Below, one piece after another: positions 32,851 through 41,764 of a stretch of DNA of 64,000 bases. The stretch is from Dethiosulfovibrio faecalis (GTDB lineage Bacteria > Synergistota > Synergistia > Synergistales > Dethiosulfovibrionaceae). A program made the translations under genes and the position numbers. The DNA is taken from contig NZ_JAKGUE010000004.1 of NCBI RefSeq assembly GCF_021568795.1, forward strand, positions 1 to 64,000. The letters run 5' to 3'. The stretch's first letter is position 1. Every line of letters starts with the position of its first letter. The notes under the pieces were generated by a model. It searched no databases and was not told the DNA's origin. It saw only the letters and a program-made list of their open reading frames with translations.

Positions 32851-33626
32851 TGGTAAACCTGTCCGACCTCAGCGTCAGATACCCCAATTCGCCTTCGTCC
32901 TCCCCTCCCGCCCTGGACGACGTGTCTCTATCCCTCAGGATGGGGGAAATACTGGGGTTGGTCGGAGAATCGGGAAGCGGGAAAAGCACCCTTCTGATGG
33001 CCATATTGAGGCTTCTGCCGAAAGGGACCTTCGTTAAAGGGACCATCACCTCGGAGGGACAGGACCTGCTCTCCCTGGACGAGGAGGAGATGCGTCTTTT
33101 CAGGTGGGACAGGATCTCTTTGGTTCCTCAGGGAGCGATGAACGGTTTCACACCGGTATTGACTGTGGGGTATCAGATCGCAGAGGTCCTGCTGGAGCAC
33201 TCGGATATACCTATCGGCGAATCCTCGAAGGAAGTCAGAAGGCTGCTATCCGAGGTGGGGCTGCCTGAAGACGCCTACGAGAGATACCCTCACGAGCTGT
33301 CGGGAGGGCAAAAACAGAGGGCGGCCATAGCTACGGCCCTGGCCTGTGCTCCTTATTTCCTCCTGGCGGACGAACCGACCACGGCTCTGGACGTTATAAC
33401 CCAGGCAGAGGTGATATCGCTTCTGAGAAGAGCCGTCAAGAAGAGAAACATGGGCATGGTACTGGTGACCCACGATATAGCCCTGGCATCGTCGATATGT
33501 GACTCGATAGCGGTCTTACGTCACGGGAAACTAGTAGACCACGGAACGGTCGAGGAAATCCTGAGCCATCCCACCGACGAACACACGAAATCCCTTTTGA
33601 GAGCTCAGGAGGAGATGGAACGATGA
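32847..33626 (+). CDS. peptide ABC transporter ATP-binding protein, DppD type
   Basis: 259 residues. Walker A GESGSGKST at 40-48, ABC signature LSGGQKQR near 151, Walker B FLLADEPT near 171 and the switch His in VTHD near 208. It ends soon after the DEHTKSLLRA segment, so the cysteine-containing C-terminal extension seen in many DppD proteins is missing. I set the start at ATG 32847, which overlaps the DppC stop; the frame is open far upstream, but that part is antisense-like shadow of dppC. Energises import together with DppF. Confidence 0.95.
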   Translation: MMVNLSDLSVRYPNSPSSSPPALDDVSLSLRMGEILGLVGESGSGKSTLLMAILRLLPKGTFVKGTITSEGQDLLSLDEEEMRLFRWDRISLVPQGAMNGFTPVLTVGYQIAEVLLEHSDIPIGESSKEVRRLLSEVGLPEDAYERYPHELSGGQKQRAAIATALACAPYFLLADEPTTALDVITQAEVISLLRRAVKKRNMGMVLVTHDIALASSICDSIAVLRHGKLVDHGTVEEILSHPTDEHTKSLLRAQEEMER

Positions 33627-34558
33627 AAGACGTTATATTGGAGACCGACGAACTTGAAGTCGTCTACCGAGGCAGGGATAAATCGGTGAGAGCTCTCAGA
33701 CCACTCTCCATAAAATTGGGACGGGGAGAGTCTCTGGCCGTAGTCGGAGAGTCGGGGTGCGGAAAGACCACCTTGGTGAGGGCCATCCTGGGACTCCAGC
33801 CTCCGTCCTCCGGAGCGATCTCTCTATTCGGAGAAGACATCTCCGAACTGGACAAAAAGGGGACGATAGCCGTCAGGAGAAGGTGCGGGTTCATTCCTCA
33901 AGACGTATACGGAGGACTTCCGCCGGGCCTTTCCGCCCTGGATACAGTCAGAGAGCCCTGGGACCTTCTTCACCCTAGAAACGACAAAGAGGCCGGTAAA
34001 AAACACGCCGTCGAACTGATGGAGCAACTGGGGCTGGACTCGAAAAACCTGGGGAACCGAAAGGTTAAAAAAGGGCTGTCAGGAGGACAGAGACAGAGAA
34101 TAGCGGTAGCTAGAGCCCTAATCAACGACCCGGAACTGCTTCTGGCCGACGAACCTACCAGCATGCAGGACATATCCACGAGAGACAAAGTCATAAGGTT
34201 ACTCCGAGAAAGGGTGGACCGCGGTATGTCTCTGATCTTCGTCACCCACGATCTCCTCCTGGCGCGATCCATAGCCCGGAAGACAGCGATTTTTTTCGGA
34301 GGATCGCTATGCGAGACGGGGAATTCCGACGATATCGTATCCGAGCAGATCCATCCCTACACCAAGGCGCTTTACGGAGCCATGCCGAGTTTGAACGAGA
34401 AGATGGTGCTGCGGACGTCGAAGGACAGGACCCCATCCCCCAGCGGCTGTCCGTTTAGAAAAGGCTGCCCGGAAGCCATGTACGTCTGCGAGAAGACCCC
34501 TCCTATGAAGGACATGGGAAATGACAGGATGGTCGCCTGCTGGAGGACGGGAAACTAG
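33623..34558 (+). CDS. peptide ABC transporter ATP-binding protein, DppF type
   Basis: 311 residues. Walker A GESGCGKTT near 40, signature LSGGQRQR near 153, Walker B LLLADEPTSMQD near 173 and switch VTHDL. The C-terminal oligopeptide-transporter extension is present (HPYTKALYGAMPS, then GCPFRKGCPEAMYVCEKTPP and a final Cys-Trp). These four Cys are typical of the extension and could bind an Fe-S cluster or metal. Last gene of the importer operon; it overlaps DppD by 4 bases and the convergent exporter gene by 4 bases. Confidence 0.95.
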   Translation: MKDVILETDELEVVYRGRDKSVRALRPLSIKLGRGESLAVVGESGCGKTTLVRAILGLQPPSSGAISLFGEDISELDKKGTIAVRRRCGFIPQDVYGGLPPGLSALDTVREPWDLLHPRNDKEAGKKHAVELMEQLGLDSKNLGNRKVKKGLSGGQRQRIAVARALINDPELLLADEPTSMQDISTRDKVIRLLRERVDRGMSLIFVTHDLLLARSIARKTAIFFGGSLCETGNSDDIVSEQIHPYTKALYGAMPSLNEKMVLRTSKDRTPSPSGCPFRKGCPEAMYVCEKTPPMKDMGNDRMVACWRTGN

Positions 34559-35463
34559 AGGCTTATGGCCACGGAGCCCGCTATGATCAAAAACACACCG
34601 AGGATCTGAGAGGGAGACAACCTCTCGGAGAAGAGCAACCTGCCCCATATGGTGGCTATCAGAGGGCTGGTGGCCGCTATGGGGCTTACCAAAGAGGCAG
34701 GAGCAAGCATCATCGCCCTGGTGATGAAAAAACCACCTACCGAGAGGGCCAAAGCTCCGGCTATCACCAAAGCTACCCAACTTTTGGAATCTGTCCTGAA
34801 GAGATCGGGGCGATCGGCCTTCTCCATGGAGAGATATCGACACCCCCACCATCCCCAGGCAATGGGGAGAAAGAAGATCGCCCTCCACAGATTGAGGGCC
34901 GCCGGCCCAAGATCGCTTTCCAGAACCGCCCACCTGGTCACGACCAGGCTTCCACCCCAGAGGAATGCGGCTCCTAAAGAGGCTAGAACCCCCTTGAAGA
35001 TGGCCCCCGATCCCTCCTCCTGTTCTACGGAACGGCTTCGAAGAAGGACGAGTCCGACTATGACGGCGACTGTGGCGGAAATGGCCGTCAAGGTAACCGA
35101 CTCCCCCAGTAGAAGCACCGATATGACCGTCACGAAGAGAGGGTAGCTACAGGTCACGGCGGTGGCCTTTCCAACCCCTACCGCATCGATACCTATGAAA
35201 AAGAGCAGATCCCCTGCTACGTTGGCCAGAAGCACCGCCAGCCCCAGCCCCACCAAGACGACCCAGCCAGCGCCTCCCATGGAACTTTCTCCGGCGAGTC
35301 GATATATTATCAGGGAACTGGCTAGAAACCCGAAAGACCTTATGGCGTTCATCTTTTCCATCAGGACCTTGCCCATTCCAAGCTTATATATAACCGGAAC
35401 GGTCCCCCAACACAGGGACGCTCCCAAGGCGAAAAACACCCCGGCACTATCCATCAAATCCAT
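34555..35463 (-). CDS. DMT-superfamily EamA exporter
   Basis: 302 residues with ten membrane helices in two EamA repeats (about 8-145 and 155-300). The paired ends VTAISATVAVIVGLVLLRS and LSPSQILGVFLIIAGSVAI, and the conserved LLGESVTLT and LFSERLSPSQ, mark the repeats. Family members export amino acids or other small metabolites; the substrate cannot be told. Start ATG at 35463. It is convergent with the peptide importer and divergent from the EFR1 gene. No operon partner. Confidence 0.9.
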   Translation of the reverse strand: MDLMDSAGVFFALGASLCWGTVPVIYKLGMGKVLMEKMNAIRSFGFLASSLIIYRLAGESSMGGAGWVVLVGLGLAVLLANVAGDLLFFIGIDAVGVGKATAVTCSYPLFVTVISVLLLGESVTLTAISATVAVIVGLVLLRSRSVEQEEGSGAIFKGVLASLGAAFLWGGSLVVTRWAVLESDLGPAALNLWRAIFFLPIAWGWWGCRYLSMEKADRPDLFRTDSKSWVALVIAGALALSVGGFFITRAMMLAPASLVSPIAATSPLIATIWGRLLFSERLSPSQILGVFLIIAGSVAISL

Positions 35464-35602
35464 CTCCGTTTCGTATCCGAATTCCGATCATTATAACCCA
35501 TGAGGAGAGCTGTTTTTCAGCTATAAAATCCACCGATCATGTACTAATATATCGATAGATCCTGAGACTAAATCACCGTAAATATTCGATGGGAGGAATT
35601 AG

Positions 35603-36406
35603 ATGAATCTCATGTACGTCTACTCAGGCACGGGCAACACGCTTCATCTGGCGGAGAGGCTATCGGAGAGGATCGGCGAACACGAGATACACAATATGGT
35701 GGGACTGATGGACGAAGACGTCCATGCCGACGGAGAGACGGTAGGCATATTCTATCCGGTGCACGCCTTCGGGGCACCTGCCGTAGTTCATCGTTTTCTG
35801 TCCCGCCTATCGGTAAAACCGTCCAGCTGGGTATACCTCGTATTGGACAGCGCCGGAACACCGCTGGGAGCCGCGGCACAGTGCCGCAGGATATTGGAGA
35901 AAAGGGGGATAAGGCTGGACGCCTACTTTTCCGTAAAGATGCCGGGGAACTACCCGCCTCTCTCCAACCCGCCGTCGGGAGAAAAGCTGAGGCGTCTAGT
36001 CCAAAAAGGCGACCTTTCCATGGACGGAGTCATCGAGGCCGTATTGACGAGAAAGGGCTCCCGATCTCCGAATAAACTGCTAGGTATTCTGTCCGAATTC
36101 ATCAATACCGGAGCCCTCAGAGCGGCCCCCAAAGGGGCCTCGAAGTTCTTCTCAACGGACGAATGCACAGGGTGTGGAATCTGCGCTTCTGTATGCCCCG
36201 TAGACAACGTGAAGATAGTCGACGGTCGTCCCACCTGGCTTGGGAACTGCACCGGATGTCTATCCTGTTTTCATTGGTGTCCATCCAAGGCCATACAGTA
36301 CAACCGGGGGTCGTCCTTCCACAGAAACAGATACGGACATCCGTCGATTCCTCTGGAAAGGTACCTGGATTGGTGTTCCCTAGGCAAAGAGGAGGACGAA
36401 AAATAA
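35603..36406 (+). CDS. EFR1-family flavodoxin-ferredoxin fusion
   Basis: 267 residues. The N-terminal flavodoxin-like domain (1-165) has the FMN phosphate loop YSGTGNTLHLAE at 7-18 and SVKMPGNYPP near 112. The C-terminal double [4Fe-4S] ferredoxin has DECTGCGICASVCPVDNV (near 189-206) and GNCTGCLSCFHWCPSKAI (near 215-232), each with a CxxCxxCxxxCP-like set. It is probably a cytoplasmic low-potential electron carrier. Start ATG after GGGAGGAATTAG. It stands alone between the EamA and cyclophilin genes. Confidence 0.93.
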   Translation: MNLMYVYSGTGNTLHLAERLSERIGEHEIHNMVGLMDEDVHADGETVGIFYPVHAFGAPAVVHRFLSRLSVKPSSWVYLVLDSAGTPLGAAAQCRRILEKRGIRLDAYFSVKMPGNYPPLSNPPSGEKLRRLVQKGDLSMDGVIEAVLTRKGSRSPNKLLGILSEFINTGALRAAPKGASKFFSTDECTGCGICASVCPVDNVKIVDGRPTWLGNCTGCLSCFHWCPSKAIQYNRGSSFHRNRYGHPSIPLERYLDWCSLGKEEDEK

Positions 36407-36499
36407 TCGAACCTGTTTCTGGACTGTAGGATAGGCATAGGGCATAATACTTCCGGACCGGATAAACAAGGCCAATCAAGACGACGGAGGAGATAGTTT

Positions 36500-36994
36500 A
36501 TGGTAAAACTGGAGACCAACAAGGGAGATATCGTACTGGAATTAAACGAGGAACTGGCACCTAAGACCACCGAAAATTTCCTCGGCTACGTGAAGAAGGG
36601 ATTCTACGACGGTACAATCTTCCATCGGGTTATAGACGGCTTCATGATCCAGGGAGGCGGCTTCGACGGGACGATGAGCCAGAAGGAAACAGGAGACCCC
36701 GTCGAGAACGAAGCCGATAACGGGCTGAAAAACGAGGCTTACACCATCGCGATGGCCAGGACCCAGGACCCTCACTCGGCTACGGCCCAGTTCTTCATAA
36801 ACGTAAAAGACAACGACTTTCTCAATCACAGCGCTCCTACCGCTCGTGGTTGGGGCTATGCGGTTTTCGGAAAGGTAACGGAGGGCAGGGAGGTCGTGGA
36901 CGCCATAAAAGCGGTAAAGACCGGTGGATTCGGACCGCACCAGGACGTTCCGATCGAACCAGTGGTGATCTTGAAGGCCTATATTCTGGAGTAA
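36500..36994 (+). CDS. cyclophilin-type peptidyl-prolyl isomerase
   Basis: 164 residues, no signal peptide, hence cytoplasmic like PpiB. Core motifs: [19 protein letters not shown] (catalytic Arg-Phe region near 43-61), [17 protein letters not shown] (near 93-109) and [18 protein letters not shown]. Start ATG with GGAGGAG at 7 bases. A possible promoter with CATAAT -10 lies in the 93-base gap before it. It is ended by the strong hairpin at 37020. Confidence 0.95.
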   Translation: MVKLETNKGDIVLELNEELAPKTTENFLGYVKKGFYDGTIFHRVIDGFMIQGGGFDGTMSQKETGDPVENEADNGLKNEAYTIAMARTQDPHSATAQFFINVKDNDFLNHSAPTARGWGYAVFGKVTEGREVVDAIKAVKTGGFGPHQDVPIEPVVILKAYILE

Positions 36995-37019
36995 AAATCC
37001 GAGAGAGCACACATAAGAA

Positions 37020-37047
37020 AAGGCCGGAAGCTTAAGCTTCCGGCCTT
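37020..37047. terminator. bidirectional terminator between cyclophilin and tRNA-Leu
   Basis: AAGGCCGGAAGCTT and AAGCTTCCGGCCTT form a perfect self-complementary 28-base repeat. T-rich DNA follows on the plus strand (GCTCTTTT), and TTTTCTTATG follows on the minus strand. Confidence 0.85.
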
Positions 37048-37057
37048 GCTCTTTTAG

Positions 37058-37143
37058 TGGTGCGGAGGGGGAGACTCGAACTCCCACAGGCTATGCCCAC
37101 AAGATCCTTAGTCTTGCGCGTCTACCAGTTCCGCCACCCCCGC
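37058..37143 (-). tRNA. tRNA-Leu (anticodon AAG)
   Basis: An 86-base class II tRNA with encoded CCA. Acceptor GCGGGGG/CCTCCGC with one wobble and discriminator A as leucine tRNAs need. The anticodon arm is CAAGA-CTAAGGA-TCTTG, giving anticodon AAG with U33 and G37. A long variable arm (GGGC-ATA-GCCT) and T arm GGGAG-TTCGAGT-CTCCC are present. It reads CUU, and more if A34 becomes inosine. A34 is unusual for bacterial leucine tRNAs. It is downstream of rplS. Confidence 0.95.
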
Positions 37144-37207
37144 ATTAGGACAGTGCGTATTATACAGAGGCCCAAGCGGTCAGTCAAGCCCCTACCGCGA
37201 AAGAAGT

Positions 37208-37555
37208 TTAGATCCTGCGCTCTCTGATTCTCGCGGACTTACCGCTTCTCTCTCTCAGATAGTAAAGCTTGGCCCTGCGAACCCTGCCGAGACGTTTGAC
37301 CTCTATTTTCTCCACGCTGGGACAATGAAGGGGGAAAATCCTCTCGACCCCCACTCCACTGGAGACCTTACGAACCGTGAAAGTCTCGCTGAGGCCACCG
37401 TGTTTCCTGGCGATCACCACTCCCTCGAACATCTGGATACGCTCTCTGCTTCCCTCTCTGACCCGAACGTGAACCTTGACGGTATCGCCGGAACGGAACT
37501 GGGGGACATCCTGTTTCATGAACTTCTGCTCTATCAGGCTAATTCTGGGATCCAT
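37208..37555 (-). CDS. rplS: 50S ribosomal protein L19
   Basis: About 115 residues. Conserved L19 core: [56 protein letters not shown] and [14 protein letters not shown]. It lies at the 30S/50S interface. Three ATGs are in frame; ATG 37555 (MDPRISL) has GGAGG 9 bases before, while ATG 37561 is only 3 bases after it. Last gene of the ylxM-rplS operon, 34 bases after trmD. Confidence 0.97.
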   Translation of the reverse strand: MDPRISLIEQKFMKQDVPQFRSGDTVKVHVRVREGSRERIQMFEGVVIARKHGGLSETFTVRKVSSGVGVERIFPLHCPSVEKIEVKRLGRVRRAKLYYLRERSGKSARIRERRI

Positions 37556-37589
37556 ATGCATAACCCTCCCTGTCGTGTACATATAAGAT

Positions 37590-38744
37590 TTATCGCCATC
37601 CGAAGAAGCGATCTAATACAACCGAAATGGCGTTCTGTACCGGAAGAGCGGATCGAGATCGATCATCTCCCGCGACAGGACGCATAGTTACATCGCAATC
37701 CTTCTCGTCTCCACCGGCCATGAATACCACCGGCCTGGAGACCTCGAGGATCTCCCTTTTGATTTCAAGCCAGGAAAGACCACTCGAGTTAAAACCATTG
37801 AACCCTACTACATAGGGAACTGCCTTCTCCTTATCGGAGACCCATCGCAAAGCCCTAGCCACAGATGGGAAAAGTTTTACCAGAGCCCCGAGATCCTCTT
37901 TCAGGATCAAAGATCGCACCGAGTCCCGTACATCCCTGTCCTCTACTGGGAACAGCAATTTGGAGACACCGTAAAAACTGCAGGCACGAGCTATCGAACG
38001 AATTTCCCAAGGAGACGGTACCTCCGATAAAGGACGCATCAGGAACGCGTTCTTATCCATATACCCCAAAAGACCGGAACGGCTCAAAAGGTCCGGACGT
38101 CTCTCGAGAGTTCTACGAACCGCCTCTCTACGACGCCAGTCCTCTATAGCCCCATCGTTACCGGACAGCAGGACGTCTGGGACGTCCTGTCCCCTCCAGC
38201 TCGACGGTCTGGTGAAATGAGGGGTATCTAGCATACCTCTGAAAAAGGAATCCTCCTCTACGGATCGTCCCTTTCCGACCACTCCTGGAACCAAGCGGGA
38301 TACCGCGTCGATTATCACCATGGCAGGCAATTCTCCTCCCGTGAGGACATAATCACCTACCGACAGCTCAAGATCGACCCGGGACGACGCAAACCTCTCG
38401 TCTATCCCCTCGTAATGGCCGCAGACTATCACGACGTTCCCCTTGGAAAACAGTGTCTCCACCGTTTCCTGAGTAAGAGGAACTCCCTGGGGACTGGGAT
38501 AGACCACGTAGGGATCGCCTTTCACCCCTTCCAAAGCCAGGGCTAAGGGCTCGGCCATCAGGACCATTCCTCCATTACCTCCGAAGGAATAATCGTCTAT
38601 CTTGCTGTAGGAGCCCTCTCCGTAGTCGCGAAGATCCACCACGTCAACCTCGAGAAGACCTCTCTCGACGGCCCGACCGACGATGCTGGTCTCGAAAAAG
38701 GCACGAAAGAACTCGGGAAAAGCGGTTATCACCGTTACCTTCAT
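37590..38744 (-). CDS. trmD: tRNA (guanine-37-N1) methyltransferase TrmD fused to a second SPOUT-type methyltransferase domain
   Basis: 384 residues against about 240 for TrmD. The first 240 hold Trm[30 protein letters not shown] and the knot segment [20 protein letters not shown] (near 130). From about 245 an extra domain begins. It resembles the PF09936 type ([12 protein letters not shown], then [20 protein letters not shown]) and ends [17 protein letters not shown], as such knotted methyltransferases do. In Thermotoga and others the second enzyme is a separate gene next to trmD. TrmD makes m1G37 to prevent frameshifts. ATGA overlap with rimM. Confidence 0.93.
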   Translation of the reverse strand: MKVTVITAFPEFFRAFFETSIVGRAVERGLLEVDVVDLRDYGEGSYSKIDDYSFGGNGGMVLMAEPLALALEGVKGDPYVVYPSPQGVPLTQETVETLFSKGNVVIVCGHYEGIDERFASSRVDLELSVGDYVLTGGELPAMVIIDAVSRLVPGVVGKGRSVEEDSFFRGMLDTPHFTRPSSWRGQDVPDVLLSGNDGAIEDWRRREAVRRTLERRPDLLSRSGLLGYMDKNAFLMRPLSEVPSPWEIRSIARACSFYGVSKLLFPVEDRDVRDSVRSLILKEDLGALVKLFPSVARALRWVSDKEKAVPYVVGFNGFNSSGLSWLEIKREILEVSRPVVFMAGGDEKDCDVTMRPVAGDDRSRSALPVQNAISVVLDRFFGWR

Positions 38745-39274
38745 AGATCTCTAAGGCCCTCGATGTTCTTTACCTTGAGCACCCCAGAAACGATATCCAC
38801 GGAAGAGACGTACTCTCCTACGGCGGGGATCATCATGTTTCGTCCATCCGGGCGTTTAACCGTATAGACGTCCGATCCCCCGGTGACCATGACGTCGCAC
38901 AGAGTACCGATAGCCTCGCCCGATCCTTCGTCGATCACGGATAGGCCGATGAGATCGTCTATCCAGTACTCGCCTTCTGGCAGATCCCTGCGTTCGCTCT
39001 TGGAGACCTTTACCAACATACCTCTCAGAGCTTCCGCCTCGTCTCTGTCGCGTACTTCCGGGGAGGTTATCATGACCTCGCCCTTATCCGGTCTGAATCT
39101 AACCGAGGAGATAGGGACGGTCTTGATGAACCGCCCGTTGCCGTCGTACAGATCCAACTCGTCCATGGATTCGAAACGATCGGGAAAATCGGTAAGAGGA
39201 AAAACCTTGAACTCACCCTTGACCCCGTGAGGAGCTATTATTTTTCCTACTTCAACGAGGTCGTCGCCCTTCAC
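38741..39274 (-). CDS. rimM: 16S rRNA processing factor RimM
   Basis: 177 residues. N-terminal barrel (VGKIIAPHGVKGEFKVFPLTDFPDRF) and C-terminal PRC-barrel (YWIDDLIGLSVIDEGSGEAIGTL; GRNMMIPAVGEYV). It assists 30S head assembly. Start GTG at 39274 after GGGAGG; 2 bases after khpA and overlapping trmD by 4. Confidence 0.96.
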   Translation of the reverse strand: MKGDDLVEVGKIIAPHGVKGEFKVFPLTDFPDRFESMDELDLYDGNGRFIKTVPISSVRFRPDKGEVMITSPEVRDRDEAEALRGMLVKVSKSERRDLPEGEYWIDDLIGLSVIDEGSGEAIGTLCDVMVTGGSDVYTVKRPDGRNMMIPAVGEYVSSVDIVSGVLKVKNIEGLRDL

Positions 39275-39276
39275 CG

Positions 39277-39522
39277 TTAATCCTCCCTAACGTCCACGTC
39301 GACCCGCTCACTGGACTTGACGGCAGCGGCCCGTACTACCTGACGAATAGCGTTGATGGTTGCCCCCCTACGACCGATCATGCGACCTATATCGTCGGAA
39401 TCGACGTCCACCAGAACCTTCACGGTGCCATCCTCCACCGTCTGAGATGACACCTGAACCATCTCGGGTTTCGTGACCAAGGCCCGAGCTACATACTCGA
39501 CCAGGGCACCGTAATCAGGCAC
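39277..39522 (-). CDS. khpA: KH-domain RNA-binding protein KhpA (YlqC)
   Basis: 81-residue single KH domain. The GxxG loop is in GRMIGRRGATINAIRQVV (near 50-67), and the N-terminal helix YGALVEYVARALVTKPEMV is typical. It binds RNA, often with KhpB, and sits in the conserved rpsP-khpA-rimM order. Start GTG at 39522, 2 bases after the rpsP stop. Confidence 0.95.
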   Translation of the reverse strand: MPDYGALVEYVARALVTKPEMVQVSSQTVEDGTVKVLVDVDSDDIGRMIGRRGATINAIRQVVRAAAVKSSERVDVDVRED

Positions 39523-39524
39523 GA

Positions 39525-39800
39525 CTACTCCGCCTTACCTTTGCTCTCGACGAACTTCTCCCAAACTCCAGTCTTCTTGAGAAGCCCTCTGGCCGTATCG
39601 GAAGGGATAGCTCCCTGCTGAAGCCATTTGACCGCCTTATCGCCGTCGATGGTGATCTCCGAGGGATCGGTCATAGGGTTGTAGGTACCAAGCTGCTCGA
39701 TGAAACGACCGTCTCTGGGACTTCTGGAGTCCGCTACCACCAAACGATAGAAAGGAGCCTTTTTACGCCCGTGACGGGCGAGACGAATACGTACTGCCAT
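39525..39800 (-). CDS. rpsP: 30S ribosomal protein S16
   Basis: About 91 residues: [40 protein letters not shown] and [14 protein letters not shown] are the S16 signatures. The start at ATG 39800 (AGGAGG, 10 bases) replaces a longer frame that adds 11 unrelated residues. Lies 78 bases downstream of ffh. Confidence 0.97.
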   Translation of the reverse strand: MAVRIRLARHGRKKAPFYRLVVADSRSPRDGRFIEQLGTYNPMTDPSEITIDGDKAVKWLQQGAIPSDTARGLLKKTGVWEKFVESKGKAE

Positions 39801-39878
39801 GTCTAGAAACACCTCCTGATATAGATACGTCATAGAACCGGATAACCGATTTCATGCCTCATGAGTGACTTTATTTAT

Positions 39879-41231
39879 TTAATTGAAGAGACCGCCGAAT
39901 CCCTTGATCTTCGGCATCTGAAACTTCTTTCGTCCCTTCCCCTTGCCCATTTTTTTCCAGAGATCGTTCATCTGACTCTGTTGCTTCAAAAGCTGGTTCA
40001 CCATCTGAACGGTAGTTCCCGATCCCTGGGCTATCCTTCGCCTGCGGCTTCCCTTGATCACCGCAGGACTTCTCCGTTCCTCCGGCGTCATGGACTGAAT
40101 TATGGCCTTCATCCTGGCGATCCTACGAGGATCCATCTCCCCGTCCTTCAGTTCCTTTATCTTGTCGGCTCCCGGGATCATCTCCATAACCTTATCCAGA
40201 GGGCCCATCTTCTCGATCTGCTCGAACTGAGCCAGAAGATCGTCGAAGTCCAGTCTGTTCTTCTTGAGAGACGAGGAAAGTCTCTTGACATCCTCCTCGC
40301 TGGTGGCCTGCTCTATCTTCTCCACCAACCCTACGACGTCTCCCATACCCATTATGCGTTCCGCCATACGTTTGGCATCGAAGACCTCCAGAGCGTCTAT
40401 TCCCTCTCCGACACCGGCAAACTTAATGGGGACACCGGTCGTAGCAAGAACGGCCAAAGCCGCTCCTCCTCTTGCGTCACCGTCGACCTTGCTGAGGACT
40501 ACTCCGGTAAGGTCCATCCTACTGTGGAAAGCCTCCGATACCGAGACGGCCTCCTGCCCGGTCATGGCGTCCACGACCAGAAGAATCTCGTGAGGGGCTA
40601 TCCTGGCCTTCATGGCGTCCAGCTCTGCCATCATCTCATCGTCTACCGTCAGACGACCGGCGGTATCGAAGAGGATAACGTCCATCAATCTGTCTCTGGC
40701 GTAACTCAACGCTCCGTCTATCACGTTGAGGACGTCCGCCTCCCCTTTTTCCGGACCGTAAAAGCCTACTCCGGCAGACTCGGCTAGAACCCTAAGCTGA
40801 TCGACCGCAGCGGGTCGCCTAAGGTCACATGCCACGACAAGTGGTTTATGTCCCTTACTCAACCGTTTGGCCAACTTCACGGTGCTGGTGGTCTTACCTC
40901 CACCTTGAAGCCCTACCATCATCATCAAGGTCGGAGGTTTAGGCGATATGGTCAAAGGCTTGGGCTCGGAGCCCATGAGATCCATCAGTTCCTCGTAGAC
41001 GACCGCCACGACCTGCTGTCCCGGGGTAATGGAATCCAGGACGGATCTCTCCATGGCCCTAAGGCGGATATTCTCGACCAGTCCCTTGACGACCTTGTAG
41101 TTGACGTCCGCCTCCAGAAGAGCTCTACGGACTTCCCGAAGGGCTTCCTGTACGTCTCCCTCGGTCAGCTTACCTTTTCCCTTGAGTTTACCAAAAACGC
41201 CGTCAAGCCTTTCCTTCAGGGCGTCGAACAC
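39879..41231 (-). CDS. ffh: signal recognition particle protein Ffh
   Basis: About 450 residues. Order: N domain, GTPase G domain with GLQGGGKTTSTVKLA (near 108), DTAGRL (near 188), TGVVLSKVDGDARGG (near 240) and AGVGEGIDALEVFD, then a methionine-rich M domain (300-440) with MTPEERRSP and the RNA-binding RRRRIAQGSGTTVQMVNQLL. It targets membrane proteins. GTG 41231 (MFDALKERLDGVF, as in E. coli MFDNL) is better spaced from GGGAGAG than TTG 41237. Confidence 0.97.
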   Translation of the reverse strand: MFDALKERLDGVFGKLKGKGKLTEGDVQEALREVRRALLEADVNYKVVKGLVENIRLRAMERSVLDSITPGQQVVAVVYEELMDLMGSEPKPLTISPKPPTLMMMVGLQGGGKTTSTVKLAKRLSKGHKPLVVACDLRRPAAVDQLRVLAESAGVGFYGPEKGEADVLNVIDGALSYARDRLMDVILFDTAGRLTVDDEMMAELDAMKARIAPHEILLVVDAMTGQEAVSVSEAFHSRMDLTGVVLSKVDGDARGGAALAVLATTGVPIKFAGVGEGIDALEVFDAKRMAERIMGMGDVVGLVEKIEQATSEEDVKRLSSSLKKNRLDFDDLLAQFEQIEKMGPLDKVMEMIPGADKIKELKDGEMDPRRIARMKAIIQSMTPEERRSPAVIKGSRRRRIAQGSGTTVQMVNQLLKQQSQMNDLWKKMGKGKGRKKFQMPKIKGFGGLFN

Positions 41232-41255
41232 GGTCAAATCTCTCCCTTCGCCGCT

Positions 41256-41606
41256 CTAATCAGCTTCGGACAGGATCGCCCGAATCTCGGAGATGAAATC
41301 CGAGGGCAGACGGTCCTTTTCCAAATCGACCAAACTCAGAACATCGGTGTAGACTCTATCCCAAACCACCGATCTTTCGAAAAATCCCAAGATATTCTCC
41401 AGTTCTTCCAGACGGTCTCTAGCCCTCTGTAGCTGATCCGATATACCTTGACGACTTATCCCCAGCTCGTCGGAGATCTCCGAGAGAGACAGATCCTGAA
41501 GATCGTGCATCTCGTATATCCGCCTCTGTTTCTCGGTGAGAACCGGTCCGTAAAGATCGTAAAGACCTGCTATGTAGAATCTCATGTCAAGCTTATCGGC
41601 ACCCAC
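41256..41606 (-). CDS. ylxM: YlxM-type SRP-associated HTH protein
   Basis: 116 residues. A sigma-70 region 4-like helix-turn-helix (LTEKQRRIYEMHDLQDLSLSEISDELGISRQGISDQLQRA, about 22-62) is characteristic of YlxM/UPF0122, which is encoded just before ffh and stimulates the SRP in some Firmicutes. The C-terminal helix region is variable. Start GTG at 41606 with GGGAGGGG at 5 bases. First gene of the operon, under a near-consensus promoter. Confidence 0.92.
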   Translation of the reverse strand: MGADKLDMRFYIAGLYDLYGPVLTEKQRRIYEMHDLQDLSLSEISDELGISRQGISDQLQRARDRLEELENILGFFERSVVWDRVYTDVLSLVDLEKDRLPSDFISEIRAILSEAD

Positions 41607-41632
41607 GGCAACCCCTCCCGACGAGACGACAT

Positions 41633-41661
41633 AGTATAGAACGACCTCGGGAAGGTGTCAA
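41633..41661 (-). promoter_or_regulatory. promoter of the ylxM-ffh-rpsP-khpA-rimM-trmD-rplS operon
   Basis: Minus strand: perfect -35 TTGACA (41661-41656), a 17-base spacer and -10 TATACT (41638-41633). This strength suits a ribosomal and SRP operon. Confidence 0.78.
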
Positions 41662-41682
41662 GCTGTGAACCTTGACACCTTC
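41651..41682. repeat. perfect inverted repeat over the divergent -35 elements
   Basis: GAAGGTGTCAAG and CTTGACACCTTC, 12-base arms with an 8-base loop. Each arm contains TTGACA or its complement. The left arm forms the -35 of the ylxM promoter, and the right arm could be a -35 toward the LUD gene, although no good -10 follows it. It may be a protein site or a hairpin. Confidence 0.7.
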
Positions 41683-41764
41683 TTTCGAGACTGGACTTTT
41701 ACTTGAAACTCTGCCATTATCGTCAGTGATGAAACGAAACCAGATACTTGGGAGGTATGGATTC

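Noticed and set aside
36542-37087. 181-codon frame antisense to the cyclophilin gene
   Set aside because: It covers the cyclophilin gene, a terminator and part of tRNA-Leu, and has no recognisable domain.
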